NCBI GenBank assembly: GCA_966211675.1
Contig: CBIHPK010000044.1
Coordinates: 1 to 46,478 of the forward strand
Reading direction: 5' to 3'
DNA: 46,478 nucleotides
DNA from: SCUS01 sp966211675
Lineage (GTDB): Bacteria; Myxococcota_A; Polyangia; Polyangiales; Ga0077539
The notes under the pieces are model-generated. The model had not been told where the DNA came from. It searched no databases and saw only the letters and a list, made by a program, of their open reading frames with translations. Positions 24,244-34,403 of this stretch are shown here, one piece after another. Made by a program: the position numbers and the translations under genes. Each line of letters begins with the position of its first letter. The first letter of the stretch is position 1.

Positions 24244-26169
24244 CTACCGCGTCGCCAGCTCCGCGCGACGGTGCAGCACCGCGCCGCCCGCCAGCAGCAC
24301 CCGGTCGACCACCGCCCCGGTCGAGTGCGCCGCCAGCATCACCCACGCGCGCGGCAGCCCCCGCACGATGACCTCGCGCCCCGCCCCGCCCTCGCGGCGC
24401 AGCAGCTCGATCGCGTCGTGCTGCTGCACCAGCCGCAGGCGTGCGGTCGGGTCGACGCGCCGTCGCTCGCCGTCCACCTCCAGGGCCGGGTCGAGCTCGC
24501 GGCCGGTCGGGAGCGTCACCACGCGGCGCCACGACGCGCCGCCGTCGAGCGAGAGCATCGCGCGGTCGCTGGTGGTCAGCATCACCGTGCGCCCGGCGGT
24601 CACCAGCCGCGAGACCTCGCCGCGCAGCACCAGCCGCCAGCGCACGCCGCCGTCGTCCGTCGCCACCACCCAGCCGTCGCGCTGCACGAAGACCCCGCGC
24701 CGCGAGTCGACGAAGGTCCCCCAGAGCAGCGAGCGACCGCGCGCCGACGGAACCAGCCTCCAGCGGGCGCCGCCGTCCTGCGTCCACCAGAGGCCGCCGT
24801 CGAGCCGCCACGCCGTGTCGCGGTCGACGAAGCCCCCGGTCCCCCGCCCCGGCGCCGCGTCCGCGCGGGAGGCGTCGAGGTGCGTGGACATCGCGCGCCA
24901 CACGCCCCCGAGGTCGTGGCTCACATAGAGCCCGCACGCCGGACCGAAGGCCACCACGCGGCGGTCGTCCACGCGGCGCAGCCGGTCGCAGCGGGCCGGG
25001 GCGCTGATCTCCCGCTGCACCGGGCGCTCGCGGCTCCACGGGCCGTCGTCGTCGGGCAGCAGCAGCCGCCGGGGCGAGACGCACGCGAGCTCGCCCGTGG
25101 GCGCCGTCATGCAGCGCGGCGCGTCGGTGACCGCGGCGAGGCCCGGGTCGTCCTCCCTCGCCCTCGCGGCGCGCACGGCCTCGCTGTCATAGCGCGACGG
25201 CTGCCAGCTGCGCCCCTGGTCGAAGCTCCACCAGCCCGGCACCGGCGCCCGTCCCGCCTCGATGCCGCCGCGCCAGCGAACGCACCGCACCACCGCCCCG
25301 TCGGCCTCCAGGCCCAGCGCCCCCAGGCGAAACGGCCGCCACGTCACTCCTCGGTCTTCGCTGCGGAAATAGAACGAGTCGCGGTCCATCTGCGCCCGCG
25401 CGATGAGCGTGTCGCCGCAGGCGTCGACCTCCCTCGCGGACACCCCCGGCAGCGCGCGCGGACCCTCCCACTCGTCCCCCTCCCCGGAGGTCCACACCTG
25501 CGTCGGGGTCGCCACGAAGAGCCGACGCACCCGGTCGTGGAAGACCCTCGCGCTCGCCCCCGCGGACTGCGCCCCGGGCGGCAGCGTCCGCTCGACCCAG
25601 TGGCCGCCCGCGTCGCGAGAGACGTACACCCTCGGCGCGCTCGGCCGCTCGGCGCTTCCCTGCGCGATCAGCACCAGCGTGCGCTCGTCGCCCAGCTCGC
25701 CCAGCGAGGGCTCGTCGAGCGGCCGGTCGCCGCCGAGCCGCGTGCGCCACGTCGCCCCCTCGTCGTCGCTCACGCAGAGCTCCCGCCGGGTGACCGCCAC
25801 CAGCGTGTCGCGCCGCGCCCCGGCCGCCAGGACGTCCTCCAGCACCGGCCCCGGTCGGTAGCCCACGAGGGTCCAGCCCGGCGCCACCGTGGGCGAGAGC
25901 GCCACCGCGCAGCGCCCGCCGGTCTCCTCCTCCGCCTCCGCCGGGTCCGCCGCGCGCCGGGTCACGTCCCCCGCCCGCTGCAGCGACGCGCCATCGCCGC
26001 GCGCCGTCGCCCCGCCGTCCGCCTCGGACCGGGCCCGCGCGACCGCCGCGTCCCCTCCGGCCTCCACCTCCCGATCGCACGCGCCCATGAGCGCGGCGAG
26101 CGCCAGCACCGCGCCGACCGCCCTCCGCTCCAGACCGTCAGCGCGACCGATGGTGACCACTTCCCCCAT
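24244..26169 (-). CDS. BNR/sialidase-like beta-propeller lipoprotein
   Basis: ATG at 26167-26169, with GGGGAGGG about 11 nt upstream, gives 641 residues with a lipoprotein signal (VGAVLALAALMGAC, Cys near 30) and an Ala/Asp linker. Many BNR-type Asp-box motifs follow (CVSDDEGATWRTR, YVSRDAGGHWVER, FRSEDRGVTWRPF, SFDQGRSWQPS, YVSHDLGGVWRAM, WTQDGGARWRLV, ATDDGGVRWRLV, SLDGGASWRRV), which build a beta-propeller of the sialidase/YCF48 fold. No sialidase Arg triad or FRIP motif is evident, so this is probably a surface binding protein. Open sequence upstream of 26169 is a shadow of the next genes. Confidence 0.8.
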   Translation of the reverse strand: MGEVVTIGRADGLERRAVGAVLALAALMGACDREVEAGGDAAVARARSEADGGATARGDGASLQRAGDVTRRAADPAEAEEETGGRCAVALSPTVAPGWTLVGYRPGPVLEDVLAAGARRDTLVAVTRRELCVSDDEGATWRTRLGGDRPLDEPSLGELGDERTLVLIAQGSAERPSAPRVYVSRDAGGHWVERTLPPGAQSAGASARVFHDRVRRLFVATPTQVWTSGEGDEWEGPRALPGVSAREVDACGDTLIARAQMDRDSFYFRSEDRGVTWRPFRLGALGLEADGAVVRCVRWRGGIEAGRAPVPGWWSFDQGRSWQPSRYDSEAVRAARAREDDPGLAAVTDAPRCMTAPTGELACVSPRRLLLPDDDGPWSRERPVQREISAPARCDRLRRVDDRRVVAFGPACGLYVSHDLGGVWRAMSTHLDASRADAAPGRGTGGFVDRDTAWRLDGGLWWTQDGGARWRLVPSARGRSLLWGTFVDSRRGVFVQRDGWVVATDDGGVRWRLVLRGEVSRLVTAGRTVMLTTSDRAMLSLDGGASWRRVVTLPTGRELDPALEVDGERRRVDPTARLRLVQQHDAIELLRREGGAGREVIVRGLPRAWVMLAAHSTGAVVDRVLLAGGAVLHRRAELATR

Positions 26170-26207
26170 GCGGTGTGACGCCCTCCCCCTCGCGGCGCAA
26201 GCTCCTG

Positions 26208-27224
26208 TCAGCGCGCGGGAGGCGTCGCCGCGGGGCGGGTGCCGTCGAGGCGGTCGTCGATGCTCACCGTACGGCGCAGCTCGCGGAGGTAGATCCCTCG
26301 CTGGCGCAGCATCTCCCGGTTGACCAGCGCGGCGTAGAGCCGGTCGCGCACCGACGCGAAGGGCGGCGGCTCGACCGCGCGTCGCGACACCAGCCGGATG
26401 ACGTGCCAGCCCGCGGCCCCGCGCACCGGATCGCTCACCCCGCCCACGGTCAGCGCCGTGATGGCCTGGTCGAGCTCCTCGGGCAGCGAGCCCGGCTGGA
26501 TCTCCCCCAGCACGCCGCCGCTCTCTCGCGACGCCGTGTCGTCCGACATCTGCCGCGCCAGGTTGCTGAAGTCCTCGCCCGCGCGCGCCCGCCGGACGAC
26601 CTCCTGGGCCCGCACCCGGGCCGCGGCCACCTGGTCGGGCGTCGCGTCCTCGGCCACGCCGATGAGCACGTGCGCCACCGTCGGGACCGTCTGGTCCGCC
26701 GCCTCGCGCACCGCGCGCCGGTAGGCCTGCTGGAGGTCCGCGTCGGTGATGTTGATGCGCCCGCGGACGCGCGCCTGGAGCACCCGCAGCTGCAGCACCT
26801 CGCTCTCCATGTACGTGCGGTACTCGGTGCGCGACACGCCCTCCTGCTGGAGCGCCGCGTAGATCTGCTCCGGCGTCGCGCCTCGCTCCGTCGCCATGCG
26901 CCCGATGAACTCGTCGACGTCGTCCTCGCTCACGGTCAGGTGCGCCCTCGTCGCCGCCCGCCGGATGAGCTGGTCGTCGATCATCCGGTCGAGGGCCGTG
27001 CGCAGCACCTCCGCCCGACGCTCCGCTCGCTGCTGCGCCGAGAGCCCCGCGGGGATCTCCGCCAGGAAGGGCCGCGCCCGGCGCTCGAGCTCCGACAGGA
27101 AGATCGCGTCGTCGTCGACCACGCACACCACCCGGTCGATGACCTCCTCCGCCCACGCCCCGGCGCCGCCCAGGGAGAGCGCGACGCCCAACAGCCACCC
27201 GGCGCGCTTCGTCGATCGCTTCAT
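26208..27224 (-). CDS. SurA-like periplasmic peptidyl-prolyl isomerase
   Basis: ATG at 27222-27224 overlaps the TGA of the upstream isomerase gene (ATGA). The 338-residue protein has a signal peptide (AGWLLGVALSLGGAGAWA, AWA cleavage site). A SurA-type N-terminal domain follows (VIDRVVCVVDDDAIFLSELE, then IDDQLIRRAA). One parvulin domain is at about 180-282 (TVAHVLIGVAED, GEDFSNLARQMSDD, GGVLGEIQPGSLPEELDQAI, GAAGWHVIRLVSRR). This is the classic chaperone for outer-membrane proteins. It has one parvulin domain where E. coli SurA has two. Confidence 0.85.
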   Translation of the reverse strand: MKRSTKRAGWLLGVALSLGGAGAWAEEVIDRVVCVVDDDAIFLSELERRARPFLAEIPAGLSAQQRAERRAEVLRTALDRMIDDQLIRRAATRAHLTVSEDDVDEFIGRMATERGATPEQIYAALQQEGVSRTEYRTYMESEVLQLRVLQARVRGRINITDADLQQAYRRAVREAADQTVPTVAHVLIGVAEDATPDQVAAARVRAQEVVRRARAGEDFSNLARQMSDDTASRESGGVLGEIQPGSLPEELDQAITALTVGGVSDPVRGAAGWHVIRLVSRRAVEPPPFASVRDRLYAALVNREMLRQRGIYLRELRRTVSIDDRLDGTRPAATPPAR

Positions 27225-28336
27225 CGCCCGCTCCCTCCCCGCGGCACCGCCGGCATCGGCACGCCCGGACCGCCCATCATCGCGGGCGGCGCCACGACGC
27301 CACCCTCCGCCGCCTGCGGGCTCGCGTCGACCCGCACCCGCCCGAGCGCCGCCTCGTCGATGCTCACCGTCGTGCTCCCGCGGAGCCTCGCGAGGAGCGC
27401 CGACACGGCCGCCTCCTGCGCGGCGTTGAGCTTCTCGCTCACCAGCCGCCGGCGGATGCGCTGCTGCTCGTCGTCGATGGTGCGGTGCAGCGCGTCGCGC
27501 CGCGCCGTCAGCCGGATCACATGGAACCCCGGCCCGTGGTTCACGCCCCCGTGCGCGCTCTCCACCACCCGGTTGAGGATCTGCCCGTTGCGCTCGATGG
27601 AGAACGCCGCCTCCGCCACCTCGGGCAGCACCGACGCGCCGCCGCCGCGGGGGAAGAACGCCAGGTCCCCCTCGCGCGCCTGCGACGGCACATCCACCGA
27701 GCGGGCCCTCGCCTGCGCCCGGAAGTACGCGTCGTCGGCCTCGTGGGCCCGCACGTCCGCCAGCACTCGCTCGGCGTCCGCTCGGGTGTTGAGCACGATC
27801 TGGCTCGCCCGCACCTCCGCGTCGGTGTCGTACTCCGCGCGGTGCGCGTCGTAGTAGGCCCGCACCTCCGCGTCGGTCACCGTCGGCGTCGGCACCGCGT
27901 CGCGCGTGGACTGCTCGAGCCGCCGCGCCAGCTGGATGATCACCGCGCGGCGCACCTCGGGCTCGCGGTCGAGGCCGCGGTGCTCCGCCTCGGCGGCGAG
28001 GAGCTCGGCGTCGACCCACGACTGCAACAGCGCCCGGCGCTGCTCCGGGGCGTTGAAGCGGGCGCGGAGGTAGGGGTTCTGCGAGTTCACCCGGCGGGTA
28101 AAATCACACAGCGTGAGGGACTGGTCGCCCACGCGCGCCACCACCAGGTCGCGCTGCGACGGCTCGAGGATCGCGCACGGATCGACCCGCCGACCCGCTC
28201 CCCCGTCGGCCGCGGCGACCGAGGCGTCCGCGCGCGAGGCGGCGTCGCGCGGGCCGTTCGCCCCGCCAGCCGGGGGCTTCGGGCAACCCGCCGTGACGAA
28301 CATCAGACCCAGGAGCGAAGCCACGACTGCACGCAT
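27221..28336 (-). CDS. parvulin-type peptidyl-prolyl isomerase lipoprotein
   Basis: ATG 28336 gives 371 residues with a lipoprotein signal (VVASLLGLMFVTAGC, Cys18). After an Ala/Asp-rich linker and DPCAILEPS, the SurA/PrsA-like helical region (VVARVGDQSLTLCDFTRRVN) leads into a parvulin domain at about 170-275: EVRASQIVLNTRADAERVL, GDLAFFPRGG, ALSIE-like turn and GPGFHVIRLTARRD. A Met/Pro/Gly tail ends the protein. It overlaps the next isomerase gene by 4 bp, so a lipid-anchored and a soluble isomerase are made together, probably for outer-membrane or surface lipoprotein biogenesis. Confidence 0.8.
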   Translation of the reverse strand: MRAVVASLLGLMFVTAGCPKPPAGGANGPRDAASRADASVAAADGGAGRRVDPCAILEPSQRDLVVARVGDQSLTLCDFTRRVNSQNPYLRARFNAPEQRRALLQSWVDAELLAAEAEHRGLDREPEVRRAVIIQLARRLEQSTRDAVPTPTVTDAEVRAYYDAHRAEYDTDAEVRASQIVLNTRADAERVLADVRAHEADDAYFRAQARARSVDVPSQAREGDLAFFPRGGGASVLPEVAEAAFSIERNGQILNRVVESAHGGVNHGPGFHVIRLTARRDALHRTIDDEQQRIRRRLVSEKLNAAQEAAVSALLARLRGSTTVSIDEAALGRVRVDASPQAAEGGVVAPPAMMGGPGVPMPAVPRGGSGR

Positions 28337-28422
28337 TCTCAGCGCCGCAGGGGCTACCACGTCGCGCGCTCCCCGGGCAATCCGGGGCCCCGAAGCTGGT
28401 AGAGCTTCACCCCACCTCGCGA

Positions 28423-28734
28423 ATGACCGCCCCGAAGCCCTCCCCCCGCTGGACCGTCTACCTCCTGCGCTGCGCCGACGGGTCGCTCTACGCCGGCATC
28501 GCCCGCTCGCTCCCTGAGCGGGTCGCGGCGCACAACGCCGGGCGGGGCGCGAAGTACACGCGATCGAGGCTCCCGGTGGAGGTGGCGTGGTCGCGGGGGA
28601 GGCAGCCCCCCGGTGACGCGAGGCGGCTGGAGTACGCCCTGAAGCAGCTCACCCGGGCGGAGAAGCTCCGGCTGGTGGACGGCGACGAGGCCCTCTGGCG
28701 GAGGGTGCGCCGCGACACGCTGCGAGCGGGGTGA
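28423..28734 (+). CDS. GIY-YIG endonuclease domain protein (UPF0213/YhbQ type)
   Basis: The 103-residue protein is a single GIY-YIG domain: WTVYLLRCADGSLYAGI (Y13 and Y23), R33 in LPERVAAHN, AKYTRSRLPVEVAW and the catalytic Glu E70 in RRLEYALKQL. Size and order match the UPF0213/YhbQ family of small stand-alone GIY-YIG proteins, whose cellular substrate is not settled. It lies 43 bp before the ABC-F gene on the same strand. Confidence 0.88.
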   Translation: MTAPKPSPRWTVYLLRCADGSLYAGIARSLPERVAAHNAGRGAKYTRSRLPVEVAWSRGRQPPGDARRLEYALKQLTRAEKLRLVDGDEALWRRVRRDTLRAG

Positions 28735-28777
28735 GCGGTTGCGTCGAGGGGGGCGACAGTGCAAATAGCGCCCCTCG

Positions 28778-30378
<1,601 letters not shown>

Positions 30379-30382
<4 letters not shown>

Positions 30383-31491
30383 TCCTTCGCGGCGACGGGC
30401 GCGGGGAGCGTGACGAAGAAGCGGCTCCCCCGGCCGAGCTCGCTCTCCGCCCAGACCCTCCCGCCGTGGGCGTCGACGATGCTGCGGACGATGTAGAGCC
30501 CCAGCCCCACGCCCCTCCGGTCGTTCTCGTCGGCCTGCCAGAAGCGCTTGAAGATGTTCTCCAGCATGTCGCCGTCGATGCCCGGACCGGTGTCGGAGAC
30601 GGAGAGCAGGAGCCCCCCCTCGGTGCGCTCGCCGCGGACCCGGATGCTGCCGCCTGGACGGGTGAACTTGATCGCGTTCGCGATCAGGTTGGCGAGCACC
30701 TGGAGCATCCGGTCGTGGTCGAATTCGGCCCACAGGGGGCGCTCGGCCAGCTCCGTCTCCAGGTCGATGCCCTTCGCCGACGCGGAGCCCCGGTACATCT
30801 CCGCCGTCTCGGCGAGGAGCGCGGCCACGTCGCCCCGGACCCGCGCCACGGCGAGCCTGCCGGAGTCGATGCTGGCGACGTCGAGCAGGTCTCCGACGAG
30901 CCGGTTCATGCGGGCGGCGTAGCGCTGGATGCGCTCCGTCTCCGCGCGGGTGACCTTGCCCTCGTCGCCCTCGGGCGCGCGCTTCGAGAGCAACGCCGAG
31001 CTCACGACGATCGCGCCCAGGAGGTTGCGCAGGTCGTGGCTGACCATGCCCAGGAAGTCGTCGCGGTTCGCGAGCGCGTCGTCGGAGCGCACTCGCTCGG
31101 TCAGCAGGTGACGGTCGGTCTTCTCCCGCTCCATGGGCAGCAGCGGCGACAGGACGCGGGCGGTCTCCTCGCGCTCATGGCGCAGGGCCTCGTCCGCGGC
31201 GGCCCGCTCGACCTTGAGGACCTCGTCCTCGAGCGCGCGCTCCTCGACCAGCACGGCCGCCGGTGCGTCGACGGGCGCCGCGGCCTCTTCGAGCAGCTGG
31301 TCCTCCCTGGCTCGCGCCGTGGCGAGGACGGCGTCCGCGTTCTCCCTCGCGCGGTCGATGACCTCGTCCGCGTCCTCCTGGATGGCCACCTGGTGCCTGG
31401 CCAGCTCGCGGTCGGCCCTGGCCCGCTCGGTGCGCAGGCTCTCGTCGGTCTCGACCCGCTCCGGCTTCGCCTTCTTCCCGTCGACGGCCAT
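30379..31491 (-). CDS. cytosolic sensor histidine kinase with N-terminal coiled coil
   Basis: Of 370 residues, the first ~140 are a highly charged Arg/Glu/Ala coiled coil without membrane helices or a known sensor domain. The kinase core follows: H-box DDFLGMVSHDLRNLLG with H152, N-box VLANLIANAIKFTRPGG, G1 VSDTGPGIDGDM, F-box IFKRFWQ and G2 GVGLGLYIVRSIV. It should autophosphorylate and signal in the cytosol. No response regulator gene is adjacent (orphan kinase, common in myxobacteria). Its stop codon overlaps that of ybiT by two bases. Confidence 0.9.
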
Positions 31492-31530
31492 TCCCCGCAG
31501 GCTACCACGCGCGCGGGTCCGGCCCTGCGC

Positions 31531-32301
31531 TCACCCCCGACCGAAGGGCGCCTCCGCCGCGGCCATGTCCTCCGCGGCGTAGTAGCCGGCGATCATCTTC
31601 TGCGCGCCGGGCCGCGTGTACACGTCCGCGCGAGGGCGCTCGATCACCTCGGCGATCACCGCGGCGACCTCCTCGGCCGACTGCGCCCCGGGCAGAGCGC
31701 GCGAGTCGACGCCGCCGTGCAGCGCCGAGAGCCCGAACTCCGTCGCCACCACCCCGGGGTGCACCGACGAGACGTGGATCTCCGGCCACTCGTCGCGCAG
31801 CTCGATGCGCAGGCTCGCGGTGAGGGCGTTGAGCGCGTGCTTGGCCGCGGAGTAGGCCGCCCGCTGCGGCGCCAGCGGGACCCTCCCCAGCAGCGACGAG
31901 ACGTTCACGATGTGCCCGCGCCCGTGCTCCTTGAAGTGCTCCAGCGAGACCTGCATCCCGTAGAGGGCGGACTTCACGTTCACGCGCATCATCTCGTCGA
32001 GGTCGTCGTCGGTGAGCTCCGAGGCCATGCGCGAGATGCCGCGACCGGCGTTGTTGACCCACGCGTCCACGCGCCCGAAGCGGGCGATGGCGGCGGCGAG
32101 CGCGCGGCGCACGTCCTCCCGCACCGTCACGTCGCCGGTCACCGCGACGCAGTGCGGCCCCGAGCGGGCGGCCACCTCGGAGAGCTCCTTCGCGCGGCGG
32201 GCCACCAGCACCGCGAGCGCGCCGCGGCGACCCACGAGCGTCGCGAGCGCCGCGCCGATGCCGGAGCTCGCGCCCGTGATGACGATGACCTTGTCCTTCA
32301 T
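31531..32301 (-). CDS. short-chain dehydrogenase/reductase
   Basis: The 256-residue enzyme has the classical SDR motifs: TGASSGIG (9-16) for the dinucleotide, VNNAG (82-86), catalytic Ser in IVNVSSLLG (135/136), Y150 and K154 in YSAAK, and the VHPGVVATEFG loop. A basic VARR after the second strand suggests NADP(H). The substrate is unknown. It starts 13 bp after the universal stress protein gene, so both are likely in one transcript. Confidence 0.9.
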   Translation of the reverse strand: MKDKVIVITGASSGIGAALATLVGRRGALAVLVARRAKELSEVAARSGPHCVAVTGDVTVREDVRRALAAAIARFGRVDAWVNNAGRGISRMASELTDDDLDEMMRVNVKSALYGMQVSLEHFKEHGRGHIVNVSSLLGRVPLAPQRAAYSAAKHALNALTASLRIELRDEWPEIHVSSVHPGVVATEFGLSALHGGVDSRALPGAQSAEEVAAVIAEVIERPRADVYTRPGAQKMIAGYYAAEDMAAAEAPFGRG

Positions 32302-32314
32302 GAGCTGCTTCGCC

Positions 32315-32860
32315 TCAGGGGCGCGGGGGATCGGGGATGAGCGTGGGCTCCATGCCGGAGAAGTCGCGCGGCGCGGCGATGAGCACCGGGCAGCGGGCGG
32401 CCTCGACGATCTTCTGCGCCACCGAGCCGAAGGCCAGGCGGCTGACCGCGCTGTGCCCGTGGGTGCCCACCACGATGAGCTCCACGTCGTAGTCGAGCGC
32501 GAGCTGGAAGACGGTCTGCACCACGTCGCCGATGCGCACGTGCAGCTTCACGTCGAGCGGCCGCTCGCCCACGCGCGCCGAGACGAACTCCGCGAGCTTC
32601 TTCGTGGCCTCCTCGAGCTCGGCGGTGTGCCGCTCGGTGACCGCGGCGCGGCCCGAGGTACTGGTGTCCGGCACCACGTGGGCGACCTGCAGCGGCGCGT
32701 GGCGGTGCGCCTCCGCGAAGCGCATCGCCAGCGTGAGGGCGTTGTGCCCCGTCTCGTCGAACTGCACGCACACCAGGATGGGGTAGGTGCCGGGGGCGTG
32801 CCGCGGCCAGTCGGGGCGGTTGATATGGGGGAGATCGAGCGGGTTCATGTCGTTGCTCAT
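32315..32860 (-). CDS. universal stress protein (UspA family)
   Basis: The 181-residue protein has one Usp domain: PILVCVQFDETGHNALTLAM at the start strand and VVGTHGHSAVSRLAFGSVA then CPVLI at the end, containing the G-2x-G-9x-G-S/T ATP-binding pattern. It has about 25 extra residues before the domain. An AAGGG lies 6-7 nt before ATG 32860. Usp proteins respond to starvation and stress; the partner SDR gene directly follows. Confidence 0.9.
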   Translation of the reverse strand: MSNDMNPLDLPHINRPDWPRHAPGTYPILVCVQFDETGHNALTLAMRFAEAHRHAPLQVAHVVPDTSTSGRAAVTERHTAELEEATKKLAEFVSARVGERPLDVKLHVRIGDVVQTVFQLALDYDVELIVVGTHGHSAVSRLAFGSVAQKIVEAARCPVLIAAPRDFSGMEPTLIPDPPRP

Positions 32861-32931
32861 CGGTGTCCCTTCTTACGGATGGTTCGGTCTGGTCACAAGC
32901 GTTCTCCCCACGCGCCACCGTCCTCGCGGCG

Positions 32932-34122
32932 TCAGCCGATGATCATGTTCTCGTGCACCAGCTCGCCGCGGGCGAAGCGGTCGAGGGACCAGCGCGCGAA
33001 GAGCTCGCTGGTCACCCCGGTGTCGACGTGCTCCGCGAGGAGCCTCCCCATCACCGGCGCCATCATGAACCCGTGCCCCATGAAGCCGCACGCCAGCGTG
33101 AGGTTCGTCGGGTCGGCCACCCTCCCGACGATGGGTCCGCCGTCTGGCGTGAGGTCGTAGCAGCCCGCCCACTGCCGCAGCACGCGCACCCCCGCCAGCG
33201 TCGGCACCGTCCCCACCAGCGCCCTCGCGTACTCCGTCAGGAACCGCCGCGAGCTCTGCTGGTTGATCCCCTCGGGCACCGGCTCGACGGCGATGCCCCC
33301 GACGATCTCTCCGCGCATCGACTGCGAGAAATACAGCCCGTTGGTGAGGTCCGCCACCAGCGGCCCGAGCCAGGGCTTCAGCGGCTCGGTCGAACAGATC
33401 TCGTGCCGGTGCGGCGTGTTGGGGAGCGCCACGCCGAGCAGCGCGGCGACCTTCGGGCTCCACGCCCCGGCGCAGAGCACCACGTCGTCGCAGGCCACGG
33501 TGAACGCGTCGCCCGCGGGCAGCGCCTCGTCGCTCGCGTCGAGCGGCGAGAGCTTCGTCGGGCGCAGCCGAACGCCGGTGATGCGACCGCCGAGGGTGTC
33601 GAAGCCCACCACCTCGGTGAAGGGCTTGATGGTCACGCCGAGGTCCGCCGCGGCGCGCGCGTAGCCCCACACGAAGGGCCACGGGAAGACCACGCCGTCG
33701 CCCGGGTTGAAGCTCGCCGCGCGCACCCCCTCGGTCGACAGCTCGGGGACGATCCGTCGCATCTCCGCCGCGTCGACCATGCGCGTGGGGAGGCCGCAGC
33801 GGTTCTGCAGGGCGACGTTCTCCTCGAGGTCGCGGGCGCGCTCGGCGGTGCGCGCCAGGAAGAGGTAGCCCCCCTGGCGAAACCACACGTTGATCTTCAT
33901 CTCCGTCGCGAAATCCCGGCAGATGGCGATGCTCTCTCGCATCAGCCGGATGTTGGTCTCGGACGAGAACTGCGCCCGCACCCCGCCGCCGTTGCGACCG
34001 CTGGCGCCGCCGCAGAGGTAGGTCCGGTCGACCACCAGCACGTCCCTCACCCCGCGCTTCGCGAGGTTGTAGGCCGTGGCGAGCCCGAGGATCCCCGCCC
34101 CGATCACCACCACCCTCGGCAT
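32932..34122 (-). CDS. FAD-dependent oxidoreductase, beta subunit of a sarcosine oxidase/proline dehydrogenase-like complex
   Basis: The 396-residue protein is of the D-amino acid oxidase/DadA fold: FAD-binding VVVIGAGILGLATAYNL near the N-terminus, GASGRNGGGVRAQFS, the second FAD block DDVVLCAGAWSP, and the C-terminal YDLTPDGGPIVGRV with CGFMGHGFMMAP. These match the beta subunits of heterotrimeric sarcosine oxidases and proline/hydroxyproline/opine dehydrogenases, which oxidise a secondary amine. The gene is last in an alpha-gamma-beta operon, 1 bp after the gamma stop. Confidence 0.88.
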   Translation of the reverse strand: MPRVVVIGAGILGLATAYNLAKRGVRDVLVVDRTYLCGGASGRNGGGVRAQFSSETNIRLMRESIAICRDFATEMKINVWFRQGGYLFLARTAERARDLEENVALQNRCGLPTRMVDAAEMRRIVPELSTEGVRAASFNPGDGVVFPWPFVWGYARAAADLGVTIKPFTEVVGFDTLGGRITGVRLRPTKLSPLDASDEALPAGDAFTVACDDVVLCAGAWSPKVAALLGVALPNTPHRHEICSTEPLKPWLGPLVADLTNGLYFSQSMRGEIVGGIAVEPVPEGINQQSSRRFLTEYARALVGTVPTLAGVRVLRQWAGCYDLTPDGGPIVGRVADPTNLTLACGFMGHGFMMAPVMGRLLAEHVDTGVTSELFARWSLDRFARGELVHENMIIG

Positions 34123-34123
34123 C

Positions 34124-34399
34124 CTACTCGCCCTCCCGATCGCCCAGCGACGCGAGCACCCCGAGCGCCACTGGGTGCAGCGGCGGGCGCGGCGTGATGG
34201 GCAGCTCCGGCGCCTGGCCCGTCGCCTTCGCCAGCACGCGCGCGCAGGCCACCACGCACTGCTTGCCCTGGCACCACCCCGTCCCGAAGCCCGTGTAGCG
34301 CTTCACCGACTCGATGTCGTGGTGGCCCGCCGCGAGCGCCTCCATCACCTCGTCGAGCGTGACGTCCTCGCAGCGGCACAGCATCGCCTTCGCGCTCAT
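34124..34399 (-). CDS. BFD-like [2Fe-2S] small subunit (gamma)
   Basis: The 91-residue protein is a BFD-like iron-sulfur domain: LCRCEDVTLDEVMEAL with C8 and C10, then TGFGTGWCQGKQCVVAC with C43 and C48 as the other ligands. In heterotrimeric amine dehydrogenases this domain is either a separate gamma subunit or fused to the alpha subunit; here it is separate. It begins 4 bp after the alpha gene and ends 1 bp before beta, as expected for subunits made together. It probably passes electrons between the two flavins. Confidence 0.88.
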   Translation of the reverse strand: MSAKAMLCRCEDVTLDEVMEALAAGHHDIESVKRYTGFGTGWCQGKQCVVACARVLAKATGQAPELPITPRPPLHPVALGVLASLGDREGE

Positions 34400-34403
34400 C
34401 GCT

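Noticed and set aside
21116..25084. 1322-codon minus-strand open frame opposite the kinase gene
   Set aside because: Low-complexity His/Arg/Ala translation with no motif; the kinase on the other strand has clear catalytic residues.
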